Positions 1 through 9,900 of a DNA stretch of 64,000 nt are shown here, in pieces; position 1 is the stretch's first letter; each line of letters begins with the position of its first letter. The position numbers and the translations under genes are program-made. The stretch comes from G963677185 sp963677185 (GTDB taxonomy: Bacteria > Bacillota > Syntrophomonadia > Syntrophomonadales > Syntrophomonadaceae), in contig OY781889.1 in NCBI GenBank assembly GCA_963677185.1, positions 2,852,001-2,916,000 of the forward strand, read 5' to 3'. The notes under the pieces were generated by a model. It was not told where the DNA came from. It saw nothing but the letters and a program-made list of their open reading frames with translations, and did no database searches.

Positions 1-39
1 TTAGCAAGCCGAGCACCTCCGCAATTTAATTTATATGTA

Positions 40-511
40 ATTATATATTTAATTATCGCGAAGAGTAAACAGAATATTAAGGTTTTGTAAAATTTCTGTC
101 GTCAAAATCCGCAGCCATTCGCTATTTTATTTGATGTAAGTGCGCGGAACCCTGTTGCTGACTTTGCACAACACTTCGTAGTTAATTGTTCCCAACACTT
201 CCGCTATATCCTCGGCAGTCACCCCGTCATCGGGACGGCCGAATAGGACTACCTCATCTCCCTGTTTTACCCCTTCAATATCACTGACATCGAACATGCA
301 CTGGTCCATGCAGATCGTACCTATTTGTTCAGCCCGCCGCCCCTTTATTGAGGCCCAAATCCGGTTAGAAAGAATCCTGGAATATCCGTCTGCGTAGCCG
401 ATTGGCACAGTGGCTACAACCACTGGCTTGCCGGCCTTAAAAGTGCGTCCATAGCTCACTGTATCGCCAGCTGCAATAGTTTTTACTTGCACAACCTGGC
501 TCATCAGGCGC
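40..511. repeat. Left copy of 472-bp direct repeat (IS target duplication)
   Basis: This stretch is repeated at 2458-2929 with a constant offset of 2418 bases, and every line I compared is identical. It holds the end of alr plus about 87 bases beyond the stop codon. The two copies flank the insertion sequence exactly, so this is read as an unusually long target-site duplication. The outer 39 bases of the window are not repeated and would be the original downstream flank of alr. The exact right edge is uncertain by one base. Confidence 0.9.
127..511 (-). pseudogene. Alanine racemase C-terminal fragment left by IS insertion
   Basis: The 125 codons before the stop are identical to the C-terminal third of the intact alanine racemase at 2545-3669. 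The reading frame runs out into the insertion sequence at about 511, so the PLP-lysine domain is missing. It can only start at an internal Met codon (504) that has no reason to act as a start. It is a by-product of target duplication and is unlikely to make a working enzyme. Confidence 0.9.
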
Positions 512-548
512 GGGTCTTTGACAGTTGAATAGAAGAAAAAGCCTTGAA

Positions 549-573
549 AAGCCCAACAGGGGCTTATTTTTTT
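549..573 (+). terminator. Rho-independent terminator inside IS left end
   Basis: AAGCCC (549-554) pairs with GGGCTT (560-565) across a 5-base loop and is followed by A and seven T residues. It lies before the transposase promoter, so it would block read-through from outside into the transposase, a common self-limiting arrangement in insertion sequences. Confidence 0.7.
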
Positions 574-594
574 GTCAATTTTACCATTTTGCTA

Positions 595-623
595 TTGAGT
601 ACAGTTGAGTACAGTGGTATAAT
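595..623 (+). promoter_or_regulatory. Sigma-A-type promoter of the transposase
   Basis: TTGAGT at 595-600 and TATAAT at 618-623 are separated by 17 bases. The start codon follows 22 bases later, after a GGAGGTG ribosome binding site at 634-640. The -35 region overlaps a short direct repeat (GAGTACAGT twice). Confidence 0.7.
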
Positions 624-645
624 ATAAGGGATTGGAGGTGTTTTG

Positions 646-2358
646 ATGCGGTTGAAGGTTACTAAATCTAAAAATGCTGCTTCGCTTTATGTAATAAGGT
701 CCACCTATGTGAATGGCGTTCATTCCTCCAAGATCGTGGAAAAGCTTGGCACATATGATGGACTCCTGGAAAAATTGGGCGGGCAAGATCCTTATGAATG
801 GGCTAAAGAGTACATCGCGGAGCTTAACCGGCAGGAAAAAGAGAATAAGCGTGAAGTCCTGGTCAAGTATTCCCCGGTCAAGATTATCGACAAAGGCCAG
901 CAGCAATCATTCAATGGCGGCTACCTGTTCCTGCAGAAGATCTATCACGAGCTAAAGCTTGATAAAATGTGCCAAACCATCGCTAAAAAGTACAAGTTCT
1001 CTTTCGACCTGGACTCTATCCTATCCAGGCTTGTTTATGCCAGGGTTATCTACCCTTCCTCCAAGCTTTCTACATACCAAGATTCCTTCAAGTTCATGGA
1101 GCAGCCTTCGTTTGACCTCCACCAAATCTACCGTGCACTGGAGATAATAGCCAAGGAGGCTGATTTTATCCAGTCTTCCCTTTACACCAACAGCCTGGCT
1201 GTTTCAAAGCGGAATACGAAGGTGCTGTATTACGATTGCACCAACTATTTCTTTGAAATAGAGCAGGAGTCAGGCATCAAGCAATACGGCTATTCCAAGG
1301 AGCATCGCCCCAACCCCATCGTCCAGATGGGACTTTTCATGGATGGGGATGGGATACCCCTGGCCATATATATTGGCAAAGGCAATACTAATGAGCAGCT
1401 GACTCTAAAGCCGCTGGAGGAAAAAATTCTGTCCGATTTTAATTGCTCCAAGTTTATCGTCTGTACCGATGCCGGGCTCGCCTCCAATAGCAATCGTCAG
1501 TTCAATAACCAGGGCGACCGTGCTTTCATAACTACGCAGTCAGTCAAGAAGCTGAAGAAGCACCTGAAGGAATGGGCCTTAAGCCCTGAAGGCTGGCTCC
1601 TGCCTGGCGACAGCTCAAAATACAGTCTGGATATGCTTGATGAGGAAAAGGACTGGGAAAAGACTTTTTACAAGGAGCGCTGGATTGTGGAAGACGGGCT
1701 GGAACAGAAGCTTATCGTGTCTTTTTCGCTCAAGTACCAAAACTACCAGCGCAAGGTCAGGAACGCCCAAATTGAGAGAGCCTGCAAAGTCCTTGACACG
1801 AATTTGGGCAAGCTGAATAAGGTGAACCCAAACGACTATAGGCGGTTTATTAAGAAGACTAGTGTCACCCCGGAAGGAGAGCTTGCCAGCAAAACGTTAT
1901 ATGAAATTGACAATGCTGTCATTGGTAAAGAGGAGGCTTTTGACGGGTTCTACGCGGTCTGCACCAACCTTGATGGCGACACATCAACCGTTCTGGCGGT
2001 AAACAAGAGGCGCTGGCGGATTGAGGAGTGCTTCCGGATCATGAAAACCGAGTTCAAAGCCAGGCCAGTGTACCTTAGCCGCGATGACCGGATAACAGCG
2101 CATTTCATGACCTGTTTTATCGCACTGGTGGTCTACAGGCTCCTGGAAAAGCGGCTGGAGGAACAATACACGTGCAGCGAGATTGTTCAGGGTCTGCGGG
2201 ACATGAATTTTCACGAGATTAAGGGGGAAGGCTTCGTTCCGACCTACACGAGAACCGATTTTACCGACAGCCTTCATGATGCTTTTGGGTTCCGCACTGA
2301 CTACCAGATACTGACCACACGGCAGATGAAAAATATTTTTAAGGTCACTAAGTCTTAA
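646..2358 (+). CDS. IS1634-family DDE transposase
   Basis: This 570-residue protein catalyses cut-and-join movement of the surrounding insertion sequence. Visible DDE-type motifs are YDCTNYFFE near residue 195 (first Asp), CTDAGLAS near 272 (second Asp) and RWRIEECFRIMK near 455, which fits the Y-(2)-R-(3)-E-(6)-K signature of IS4/IS1634-type enzymes with the catalytic Glu. The length is normal for IS1634 transposases. The ATG at 646 is chosen because GGAGGTG ends five bases before it; a TTG directly upstream is also in frame. No frameshift or stop is seen, so the element may be active, consistent with the perfect flanking duplication. Confidence 0.92.
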   Translation: MRLKVTKSKNAASLYVIRSTYVNGVHSSKIVEKLGTYDGLLEKLGGQDPYEWAKEYIAELNRQEKENKREVLVKYSPVKIIDKGQQQSFNGGYLFLQKIYHELKLDKMCQTIAKKYKFSFDLDSILSRLVYARVIYPSSKLSTYQDSFKFMEQPSFDLHQIYRALEIIAKEADFIQSSLYTNSLAVSKRNTKVLYYDCTNYFFEIEQESGIKQYGYSKEHRPNPIVQMGLFMDGDGIPLAIYIGKGNTNEQLTLKPLEEKILSDFNCSKFIVCTDAGLASNSNRQFNNQGDRAFITTQSVKKLKKHLKEWALSPEGWLLPGDSSKYSLDMLDEEKDWEKTFYKERWIVEDGLEQKLIVSFSLKYQNYQRKVRNAQIERACKVLDTNLGKLNKVNPNDYRRFIKKTSVTPEGELASKTLYEIDNAVIGKEEAFDGFYAVCTNLDGDTSTVLAVNKRRWRIEECFRIMKTEFKARPVYLSRDDRITAHFMTCFIALVVYRLLEKRLEEQYTCSEIVQGLRDMNFHEIKGEGFVPTYTRTDFTDSLHDAFGFRTDYQILTTRQMKNIFKVTKS

Positions 2359-2393
2359 GAGAAGATTACTCACTTTTTATTAACATAAGGAAA

Positions 2394-2432
2394 CCCCGTA
2401 ATCCCCTGTATTAGGAGCTTGCGGGGCTTTTT
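2394..2432 (+). terminator. Possible terminator after transposase
   Basis: CCCCG (2394-2398) can pair with CGGGG (2422-2426), followed by C and five T residues. The loop is long (23 bases), so the call is moderate. It lies between the transposase stop and the right end of the element. Confidence 0.45.
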
Positions 2433-2457
2433 GCCTTCTGCAAGTGTCAAAGACAGG

Positions 2458-2929
2458 ATTATATATTTAATTATCGCGAAGAGTAAACAGAATATTAAGG
2501 TTTTGTAAAATTTCTGTCGTCAAAATCCGCAGCCATTCGCTATTTTATTTGATGTAAGTGCGCGGAACCCTGTTGCTGACTTTGCACAACACTTCGTAGT
2601 TAATTGTTCCCAACACTTCCGCTATATCCTCGGCAGTCACCCCGTCATCGGGACGGCCGAATAGGACTACCTCATCTCCCTGTTTTACCCCTTCAATATC
2701 ACTGACATCGAACATGCACTGGTCCATGCAGATCGTACCTATTTGTTCAGCCCGCCGCCCCTTTATTGAGGCCCAAATCCGGTTAGAAAGAATCCTGGAA
2801 TATCCGTCTGCGTAGCCGATTGGCACAGTGGCTACAACCACTGGCTTGCCGGCCTTAAAAGTGCGTCCATAGCTCACTGTATCGCCAGCTGCAATAGTTT
2901 TTACTTGCACAACCTGGCTCATCAGGCGC
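2458..2929. repeat. Right copy of 472-bp direct repeat (IS target duplication)
   Basis: Identical to 40-511 wherever compared. This copy is continuous with the rest of alr, so the gene remains functional. The identity of the two copies suggests that the insertion is recent. Confidence 0.9.
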
Positions 2930-3669
2930 ATGGCCGGCAGCAGGCCGATCCTGCTTTTGTTTACTTCTCCGGAAGGATAACAGCCGTAAATCATTATGCC
3001 GGCCCTGACCATATCCAATTCGGCTTCGGGAATGTCAATAATAGCAGCGCTGTTGGCAATATGCCGCATGGGTATATGAATTCCTCTGCGCTCCAATCCG
3101 CTGCAAAAGGAGTTAAATATGTCTAATTGACGGAGACTAAAGCTTTTATCTTCAATATCCGACACGGAAAAATGGCTGAAAAGGGCTTTGAGTTCAATGC
3201 CGGGCAGACTGCATATGGTGGCAACATCATCCAGGGACGATTCTCCAGCCTTGAAGCCGATGCGGTTCATGCCGCTGTCCACTTTAATGTGGATAGCCGC
3301 CCGGCTGCCCCGTCTGACCGCTTCGGCAGCCATGGCATCAGCACTGGGACGATCAAAGACGGTAAGTTCAATATGGTCTTCTATCGCTGGCCCGGCGCAG
3401 GCTCCAGGGGTGTATCCCAGCACCAGCAAAGGGCTGTCAAGGCCCTCCCGGCGCAGATATTCCGCTTCATCCAGGCTGGCGACCCCCAGGTATCCGGCTC
3501 CTGCTGTAACTGCAGCCCTGGCCACTTCAAGCATTCCATGACCATATGCATTGGCTTTTACCACCGCCATCAAACGGGTTCCCGCTTTTAACAGGCTCCG
3601 GGTACTCCTTATATTGTTCTCAATTGCCGCCAGGTCTATTTCCGCCCATGTGGGCCTGATTATACTCAT
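2545..3669 (-). CDS. alr: Alanine racemase
   Basis: This cytoplasmic PLP enzyme interconverts L- and D-alanine for peptidoglycan. The 374-residue length is standard. VVKANAYGHG places the PLP-binding lysine at residue 38; SYGRTF near residue 266 carries the second catalytic base (Tyr), and ICMDQCMFDVS is the usual C-terminal substrate-site motif. It is the last gene of a leftward run from acpS through nnrE/nnrD and the CBS protein. The insertion sequence landed in its 3' part but duplicated the end, so the reading frame survives. The family identification is secure. Confidence 0.97.
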   Translation of the reverse strand: MSIIRPTWAEIDLAAIENNIRSTRSLLKAGTRLMAVVKANAYGHGMLEVARAAVTAGAGYLGVASLDEAEYLRREGLDSPLLVLGYTPGACAGPAIEDHIELTVFDRPSADAMAAEAVRRGSRAAIHIKVDSGMNRIGFKAGESSLDDVATICSLPGIELKALFSHFSVSDIEDKSFSLRQLDIFNSFCSGLERRGIHIPMRHIANSAAIIDIPEAELDMVRAGIMIYGCYPSGEVNKSRIGLLPAMRLMSQVVQVKTIAAGDTVSYGRTFKAGKPVVVATVPIGYADGYSRILSNRIWASIKGRRAEQIGTICMDQCMFDVSDIEGVKQGDEVVLFGRPDDGVTAEDIAEVLGTINYEVLCKVSNRVPRTYIK

Positions 3670-3675
3670 GGCTTA

Positions 3676-4134
3676 TTATTCGCTCTCCTTGGTAACCAGG
3701 GACTTCATTATATCATGGCGGGTGATTATGCCCACCAGCTTGCCATCGGTCACTACCGGTACCCGGTTGATATTCTCCCACTGCATAATTTCCACTATTT
3801 TGCTTATACTGGTGTCTTCGGTCACTGTTATTACTTTTTCAGTCATGGCTTCCTTGACCAATGAAGCGGTGTACTTTTTAACCTGAGTATTAAAACGAAG
3901 CGTGTTTTCCAGGAAGATTATGCTATCGAACAACGTAATGTAAAAAGGCACCTTTAGCTCGCTCGCTTTAATCATCAAGTCCTTTTCGGTTATTATCCCA
4001 ATCATTTTACCGTTTTCATCAACGACCGGAACCCCGCTGATCTTATGCTTCAAAAGCAGCCGGGCCACATTTTCAACCTTTTCTTCCGGATCAACGGTTA
4101 TTACGTCCATAGTCATGATATCCCGTGCCTTCAT
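3676..4134 (-). CDS. CBS-domain pair protein
   Basis: The 152-residue protein consists of two CBS domains (about residues 7-60 and 93-150), each with the usual start KARDIMTMDVITV or VKEAMTEKVITVT and the GIITEKDLM / GIITRHDIM ends. Such stand-alone pairs usually bind adenine nucleotides and act as energy-state sensors; the partner here is unknown. The start at 4134 is preferred because AAAGGGGTGA lies just upstream; an in-frame Met at 4206 has no such site. It sits six bases from the alr start, so it is likely co-transcribed with alr. Confidence 0.85.
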   Translation of the reverse strand: MKARDIMTMDVITVDPEEKVENVARLLLKHKISGVPVVDENGKMIGIITEKDLMIKASELKVPFYITLFDSIIFLENTLRFNTQVKKYTASLVKEAMTEKVITVTEDTSISKIVEIMQWENINRVPVVTDGKLVGIITRHDIMKSLVTKESE

Positions 4135-4215
4135 CAGGCTCACCCCTTTCGTTTCAATGCGTATTCGCTGTCTTTTCCCGGCCAGCCTGCCTATCTTGAA
4201 GGCCATCCACCGGCT

Positions 4216-5766
4216 TCATCTCTCCAAGGTTTTTAATGCTTCCGGCAAAAATTGGATCAGGTCCCCGGCAATCATACCCGGCATGCTTAAAACCGCAGCT
4301 GCTCTGTCTCCTGCATAGCCGTGAATATATACCCCGGCCACAGAAGCATCAAGAACCTTCAGACCTTGAGCCACCAGGCCCGCAATGACCCCGGTCAGCA
4401 CATCCCCGGTTCCTGCGGTAGCCATTCCAGGATTGCCGTTGACATTAACGAAAAGCTCGCCGTCCGGACTGGCTACTACGGTTTTGTTTCCCTTTAATAC
4501 TACAATTATACCCCATTCTTCAGCGAAACTGCGGGCAATTTCCAGGCGGTGCGATTGGATCTCGCTGATGCTCCGACCAGCCAGGCGCGCCATTTCGCCA
4601 GGATGAGGCGTTATTATTACTGGAATCTGCCGGTTTTTCAGATGCTCTTTCTGCCCCTGCAATGCATTCAGGCCGTCTGCGTCAATAATTACCGGCACTC
4701 CCGACTTCTCCAGCACATGACTTACGATGTTCAAAGCTTCAGGATAACGGGACATGCCTGGCCCGATAGCGCATACAGTTGTTGTTCCCAGCAGATTTTC
4801 CAGGGCCGGCAACGCTTCCAGCCCAATTGCTCCATCACTGGTTTCCCGCAGAGGAGCGGCCATAACTTCGGCGCAGGCCGCGTCTACGTAATTGCACAAT
4901 GAATCCGGCACTGCCGCCGTAACCAGTCCCGCTCCAGCCCGTAAAGCGGCCAGGGCAGTCATTCTGATCGCCCCGGTCAAGCCGCGCGAACCACCTACCG
5001 CCAGGACGTGGCCGTAGCTGCCTTTGTGTGACTCCGCTTCTCTGCGATTGAGACATTTCACCACCATGGCTTCGGTAATTAGGTGGGTCTTGAGATCGGC
5101 GGACTCCATAAGAGCCCGGGGGATGGTAATATCGGCCACACTCACCGTACCAGCGTATTCTTTACCCGGTTCCAGAATGAGTCCGATCTTCGGAAGGGCA
5201 AACGTAACCGTGCAGGTGGCTTTAATAGCCTCTCCGCACACTCGCCCCGTATCGGCTTCCACTCCTGAAGGAATATCAACCGATACAACCGGCAGGCTGC
5301 TCCAGTTGACCATGCGAACCACCTGGCTTTCCAATTCAGGCAGCTCTCCACGAAAACCTATTCCATAAATCGCATCCACGATCAGGTCGGCTTGTAGAAT
5401 GGAAATCATAAGCTTGTCCAGATGAGCTTCAATGGTCATGGGGTATATTTCCTGACAAATCTTGCGGGTTATGGCATAGTTGGCAGCCGCATCGCCTTTC
5501 AGGCTTTCAGGTTCGCAAAGCATAAACAGCAATACCCGGGCGCCCATGCTGGTCAGATGCCGGGCGATGGCCAGTCCGTCTCCCCCGTTATTGCCTTTGC
5601 CAGCCAGGATAATCACCCGGCTTCCTTCGACCACCGGCAAGAGTTCACTAACCATTTCAACGGTCTGAATGGCGGCATTTTCCATGAGAACCATCCCGGG
5701 AATGCCATATTCGTTTATGGCCTGGCTGTCTATCCGCATCATTTCTGCAGCGGTGAGCAGCTTCAA
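4216..5766 (-). CDS. nnr: Bifunctional NAD(P)HX epimerase / ADP-dependent dehydratase
   Basis: This enzyme repairs hydrated NADH and NADPH. The N-terminal half (about 1-215) is the YjeF_N epimerase domain, with ILAGKGNNGGDGLAIARHL as its nucleotide-loop signature. The C-terminal half (about 230-510) is the ribokinase-like dehydratase, with ITPHPGEMARL and the NPGMATAGTGDVLTG catalytic motif near residue 455. The TTG at 5766 is preferred as start because GGGAGGG lies seven bases upstream; an ATG at 5796 would swallow that site. The order acpS - nnr - CBS - alr is common in Firmicutes. Confidence 0.93.
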   Translation of the reverse strand: MKLLTAAEMMRIDSQAINEYGIPGMVLMENAAIQTVEMVSELLPVVEGSRVIILAGKGNNGGDGLAIARHLTSMGARVLLFMLCEPESLKGDAAANYAITRKICQEIYPMTIEAHLDKLMISILQADLIVDAIYGIGFRGELPELESQVVRMVNWSSLPVVSVDIPSGVEADTGRVCGEAIKATCTVTFALPKIGLILEPGKEYAGTVSVADITIPRALMESADLKTHLITEAMVVKCLNRREAESHKGSYGHVLAVGGSRGLTGAIRMTALAALRAGAGLVTAAVPDSLCNYVDAACAEVMAAPLRETSDGAIGLEALPALENLLGTTTVCAIGPGMSRYPEALNIVSHVLEKSGVPVIIDADGLNALQGQKEHLKNRQIPVIITPHPGEMARLAGRSISEIQSHRLEIARSFAEEWGIIVVLKGNKTVVASPDGELFVNVNGNPGMATAGTGDVLTGVIAGLVAQGLKVLDASVAGVYIHGYAGDRAAAVLSMPGMIAGDLIQFLPEALKTLER

Positions 5767-5846
5767 ATCAATCCCTCCCTGTACGGCAAACGGCAATTCT
5801 GTGCCGGAAATGGATAATACAGCTGTGCAGTATTAGTATGTATATT

Positions 5847-6212
5847 TTATGAAAATCCAATAATAACGGCAATTGCCATTTCATCGGTATGTGAAATGCT
5901 GACCACAAAGCTGCTTATCCCGATTTTTGAAGCCTTTTCCTGCACTCCCGGAGACAATTCCAGCAGTGGCCGTCCGGTTGGATCGTGAACCAGGCAGACA
6001 TCTTTAAATGATACTCCATGGGCAAACTCTGTGTGCAATTTCCGAAAGGCTTCTCTCGTGGCAAAACAAGCTGCCAGGCTGGGATATGAGTCGCCCCGGG
6101 CCTCTGCGTAATCGCATTCCGTTTGGCTGAAAATACGCTCAACGAATCGCGGTGTCCGTTCGCATACTGCTTTCAATCTCGCAATATCTACCAGATCCAC
6201 TCCCACCAGCAT
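5847..6212 (-). CDS. acpS: Holo-[acyl-carrier-protein] synthase
   Basis: It transfers 4'-phosphopantetheine from coenzyme A to acyl carrier protein. The 121-residue length is typical. The N-terminal VGVDLVDIARL carries the Mg-binding Asp, FATREAFRK carries the conserved Glu-containing helix (with Arg in place of the usual second Lys), and ISHTDEMAIAVII is the C-terminal signature. The ATG at 6212 is preferred over a TTG six bases earlier because the GGGCGG site is then correctly spaced. It is the first gene of the leftward acpS-nnr-CBS-alr run. Confidence 0.94.
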   Translation of the reverse strand: MLVGVDLVDIARLKAVCERTPRFVERIFSQTECDYAEARGDSYPSLAACFATREAFRKLHTEFAHGVSFKDVCLVHDPTGRPLLELSPGVQEKASKIGISSFVVSISHTDEMAIAVIIGFS

Positions 6213-6271
6213 CTGCAACCGCCCTTTCCCGGCTAATTATCATTTACCTGGCAACAGTCATTTGCGGCAAA

Positions 6272-6302
6272 TAAAAACCCTGAAACCGCACCGATTCCAG
6301 GG
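6272..6302 (-). terminator. Rho-independent terminator after cheW
   Basis: On the minus strand CCCTGGAA (6302-6295) pairs with TTTCAGGG (6285-6278), with one G-U pair, followed by five T residues. It lies directly downstream of the cheW stop. Confidence 0.75.
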
Positions 6303-6317
6303 CTGCCAATCCGATTC

Positions 6318-6797
6318 TTAAGCTGTTTTCCGTCCCATCTCCGTAAGAACGTTTTCTTCATCTGACGAAAAAAGGTGATCCATATCAAGCATGATGAGCA
6401 GGCGGTCATCTACTTTGCCTACACCAGTCAGATACGAGGCCGTGGCTCCGCCCACAACCATTGGCGGCGGTTCGATGGACTGTTCAGAAAGATGCAGCAC
6501 TTCCGTTATTTCATCTACGATGATTCCGACATCATGACCCTCCACTTGCACCCAAATGCCTTTGGAATCTTCCGTTATACAGGATTCTCCCATGCCAAAA
6601 CGCTTTTTAAGATCAATAATGGGAATGATCTTGCCTCGCAAATTGATAATTCCTTCTACAAAATCTGCTGATTGAGGCATTTTAGTGGGATTTTCCATGC
6701 TTATGATTTCCTGTACCTGGTTAATGGGAACACCGTATTCACAAACAACTCCGCCAGAGATTAGCTTGAAAACCACCATTTGAATTTCGTCTGCCAT
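6318..6797 (-). CDS. cheW: CheW chemotaxis coupling protein (solo gene)
   Basis: This is a 159-residue CheW-type scaffold that links chemoreceptors to CheA. The whole protein is one CheW domain; FVEGIINLRGKIIPIIDLKKR near residue 50 is the family signature. It has its own GGGGGGAAGG ribosome binding site and a downstream terminator, so it seems to be a one-gene unit, separate from the chemotaxis operon at 23.7-32.6 kb. Its position beside acpS gives no hint of a particular receptor. Confidence 0.93.
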   Translation of the reverse strand: MADEIQMVVFKLISGGVVCEYGVPINQVQEIISMENPTKMPQSADFVEGIINLRGKIIPIIDLKKRFGMGESCITEDSKGIWVQVEGHDVGIIVDEITEVLHLSEQSIEPPPMVVGGATASYLTGVGKVDDRLLIMLDMDHLFSSDEENVLTEMGRKTA

Positions 6798-6902
6798 GTC
6801 CTTCCCCCCTATAGTCCGAATAAATCAATAATGTTCAGGTGTAAACAATGGGATTATTTTCATTTTATCAGAGCTGGCCGCTATTGACCAGTGATATATA
6901 GA

Positions 6903-9900
6903 TCATGTATCAATACTGATCGATACGATGTCTCCAAAATGGGTTATTGAATAATATCCCTGCCCTTCATCCCTGATTATTAAATCCGGGCCGTCTATTT
7001 GCGGTGTTTGCGGTGAAAATATCTTGATCTGCTGCATTCCCCTGGCTTCGGTCAATACTTCCCAGTCTCCATTCGACCCGCCGCTTATCCTGACCGGGAC
7101 ATTGGCCCGAACCAGGTGAAAGCCTTCCACAGCACCAGCAGCCAGCTCAATCTCGGTTGGCCCTGGCAATCCACTGTACAGAGCTGTTCCTTTCCGATAG
7201 TATATCGCTGATGATGTGGACGGTTGCTTATCTTTATACTTTTCTCCGGTTTCAATCTTAATACCCAGGGTGTTGCGATATTCGCCTGCTAATTCTGGCA
7301 CCGCCGAAATGTCCGGGCTAATAATCAGCCTATCGCCCTTTATTTCAACTACTGCCCGAGAATAAAACATATTCATAAATGATTTGGCCATCTGCCGCTC
7401 GGTCATAAAATTGTACTCGCCATCGGCACGGACTTCATCAAGGGCGGTTATGATTTTTTCCAGCTTGTCCATAATCTCCGGATTCACCGCAAACCGTTCA
7501 AAGTGATTGAACTGGGTCATGGGCATATCCAGGTTCTGCATGCTATCACAGGCTTCCCTGTAATTAAGAATATACGGTGCTGGATTAAACAGCAGGAAAT
7601 CAACCGTTTTCTCGCCATCGCTCAAGAGAAACGGAGTGCTCCAGATGAACTGGCGGCTAAAAGAGGGCTGCCCGATGTTGTTTTTGTCTATGCCCTGCAT
7701 GTCGATATCGTCAGACTGGATATCATACAGCGGATTGAACCCAAAATTATACCAGAAGCCTTCTTGCATGGCGCTTTCAAAGCTTTGATGGGGATCATCA
7801 ACATTAATCGCCCAGGTATGCTGGGTTAGCCCTGCATTTTTGAAATCTATGCCGTATTCGGCGAAGGCCTGCTTGCTTCTGGACAGTTCCTGCCTCTCCT
7901 GTTCAGGTGACAGGTGCTTCTGGGTATAAAAATGCAGGTCCAGATCCAGGCCTTTTTGATCCAGTTCTGCGGCCAGAGCCTTAATCGCTTCCCGACAGGG
8001 GAACTGCGGGCTGTCTATGCGCATGGAATATCCCGTATTAACCTGGCCAATCAATAGATCATCCTTTTGATCGCCATTCAAATCCATCATAAGGGGAACG
8101 GAGTTTTGAATCCCGTATACGGCCTGGTCTCCCTGGAAATTAGTCGTCTGACCCTCTATGTCGCCGTCATAAGTGAATTCTTCGCCGGTGTTAAGGAAAA
8201 TGCGCACTCGCCCGGATTCGTCTCCAGCCAGAATATCCATGCGCCCATCCCGGTTCCAGTCATAAATGGCAGGTGCGGCATAAGCCTTGATAATATCCTG
8301 GCCTTTTACGGAAAGGTCGCCGGCCTCAAAACCGCCGCTGGCCTGGCCGAAGTATGCCTGGAGCTCTCCCTGCCGCCCTCCGACGAGCAGATCAGGAGTA
8401 CCGTCTCCATCCAGGTCACCCATGGCCGGTGCGGCATCACCTGACACTTTGATCTCGCTTCCAGCTGCGTCTTTAAACAATACAGCATCCTCAAACACCG
8501 GCTGTTCAGCTGATCCCGAATTCCGGAAATAGTATATGCAGCCGTCTTCACTGCCGCTCAACAGGTCCCAGGCGCCATCCCGGTCCACATCATATTGGAC
8601 CGGGGCGGCATGTCCGGAGACTGCCGCCTGTTTGCCATTGGCCAGCCGGCATAGCTCCAGCCGATCAAATGCGATATGGCTGCCCGTACTGAGGTTGGCC
8701 AGGGTGTAAATACTGCCGTCCGGCGCTCCTACCAGCATGCCTTCGGACTGGCCGCCTATTTCCAGTGCTGACGGATAGGCTCTGAACGCCGAGGGCAGCT
8801 TTTGTCTCAAGGTTGTTTCCTCGGGATAGGCGCCCACATCTAAATATTTGCCGGTGGATTCCAGGCAGACTGATATGCCGTTGGAGTAAAAGGAGTCCAG
8901 CTCCCGGCCGGTGAAAACCGGGCTGCCATCGTTGCCGATGTTCTGCAGCACATTAATTCCGGCGTATTTCTGGCTCCAGGTAAAAGGAGCTGAAAGCAAC
9001 GAAATAGAGGGAACCTGCTCATGTTCCTTCAACATGGCCAGCCATTGAAGGGGCTCTCCCCGGGAAATGGCGTTAATCTCTTCTAAATGATTCTGCCAGG
9101 CCATGGCTGGCCTTCCATAGGGGCCGAAGGTCTTTTTAAGGGCGAATCCATATTTGCTCTTGTCGGCTGCGGCCAGGATTTCATTACGTACATAGTAATT
9201 CGCGGTGGCCAGGGTATAATCGAAATAGGCTGCGTCTGAACCCCGGTTCTGCAAGTCAAAGCCAGTGCCAACCCTGGTGCAGGGCATAAAGTCCGAAGAG
9301 GCAAAAACCCGGCCCTCTCCGTAAGGGTTGTACCACAGAACAGCATTTTCACCCATTGATACAATCGGAACTGCATTATTCTTGATCCGGGCTGTCTTCT
9401 TAAGGAGATAGGCAAAATCCGGCCCCCGATACGCTCTGAAGTTCTTAATCAACTCCCCGGCCACTACCTGCACCTGGGCGCAGTCCTGATTAACCGCCGG
9501 ATACTGGAAATCGTACCAGGCGCTGTCCAAATAATCGATTTGTTCAAGCCCGGATACACTCGAGCTCAGGGCTCCTTCCAAAGCATTTTCCAGAAAAACG
9601 GTACCGCCCTGCCATAAATATGTTTTTACTTTCACTTCGATGTCTTCAAGCCGATCAGAGGTCGCCAGAGAGCGCTCCAGGTAAATTAGTTCATAAGAGC
9701 TGAAATCTTCAGAGGCAGCCTCCTGGTCGTTCACTGCCTTAACGCTGGCGTTCAGCAGATAGCTCTGCCGATAATTCTGATAAGCATCCAGGTAGCTGTC
9801 GCTGCCAGCCTTGTAAATGATAAGAACATCGGAGGAATAATCATTGAGATCAGTGGCAGCCGAGGGACCGAACCAGCTTCCATACAGGCTCCGATCTATG

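Larger units (their letters stand above)
511..2457 (+). mobile_element. IS1634-family insertion sequence (about 1.95 kb)
   Basis: The element carries one DDE transposase gene. Its ends are related as inverted repeats: the left end reads GTCTTTGACAGTTG from 514 and the right end, on the other strand from 2454, reads GTCTTTGACACTTG, one mismatch in 14. It is flanked by 472-bp direct repeats. Very long and variable target duplications are a known trait of IS1634 of Mycoplasma mycoides, which supports the family call. Outward sequence contains a terminator at the left end and a terminator-like hairpin at the right end. The ends are uncertain by one or two bases. Confidence 0.88.

Noticed and set aside
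127..504. A second alanine racemase gene
   Set aside because: It is an exact fragment created by the insertion-sequence duplication and lacks the PLP domain.
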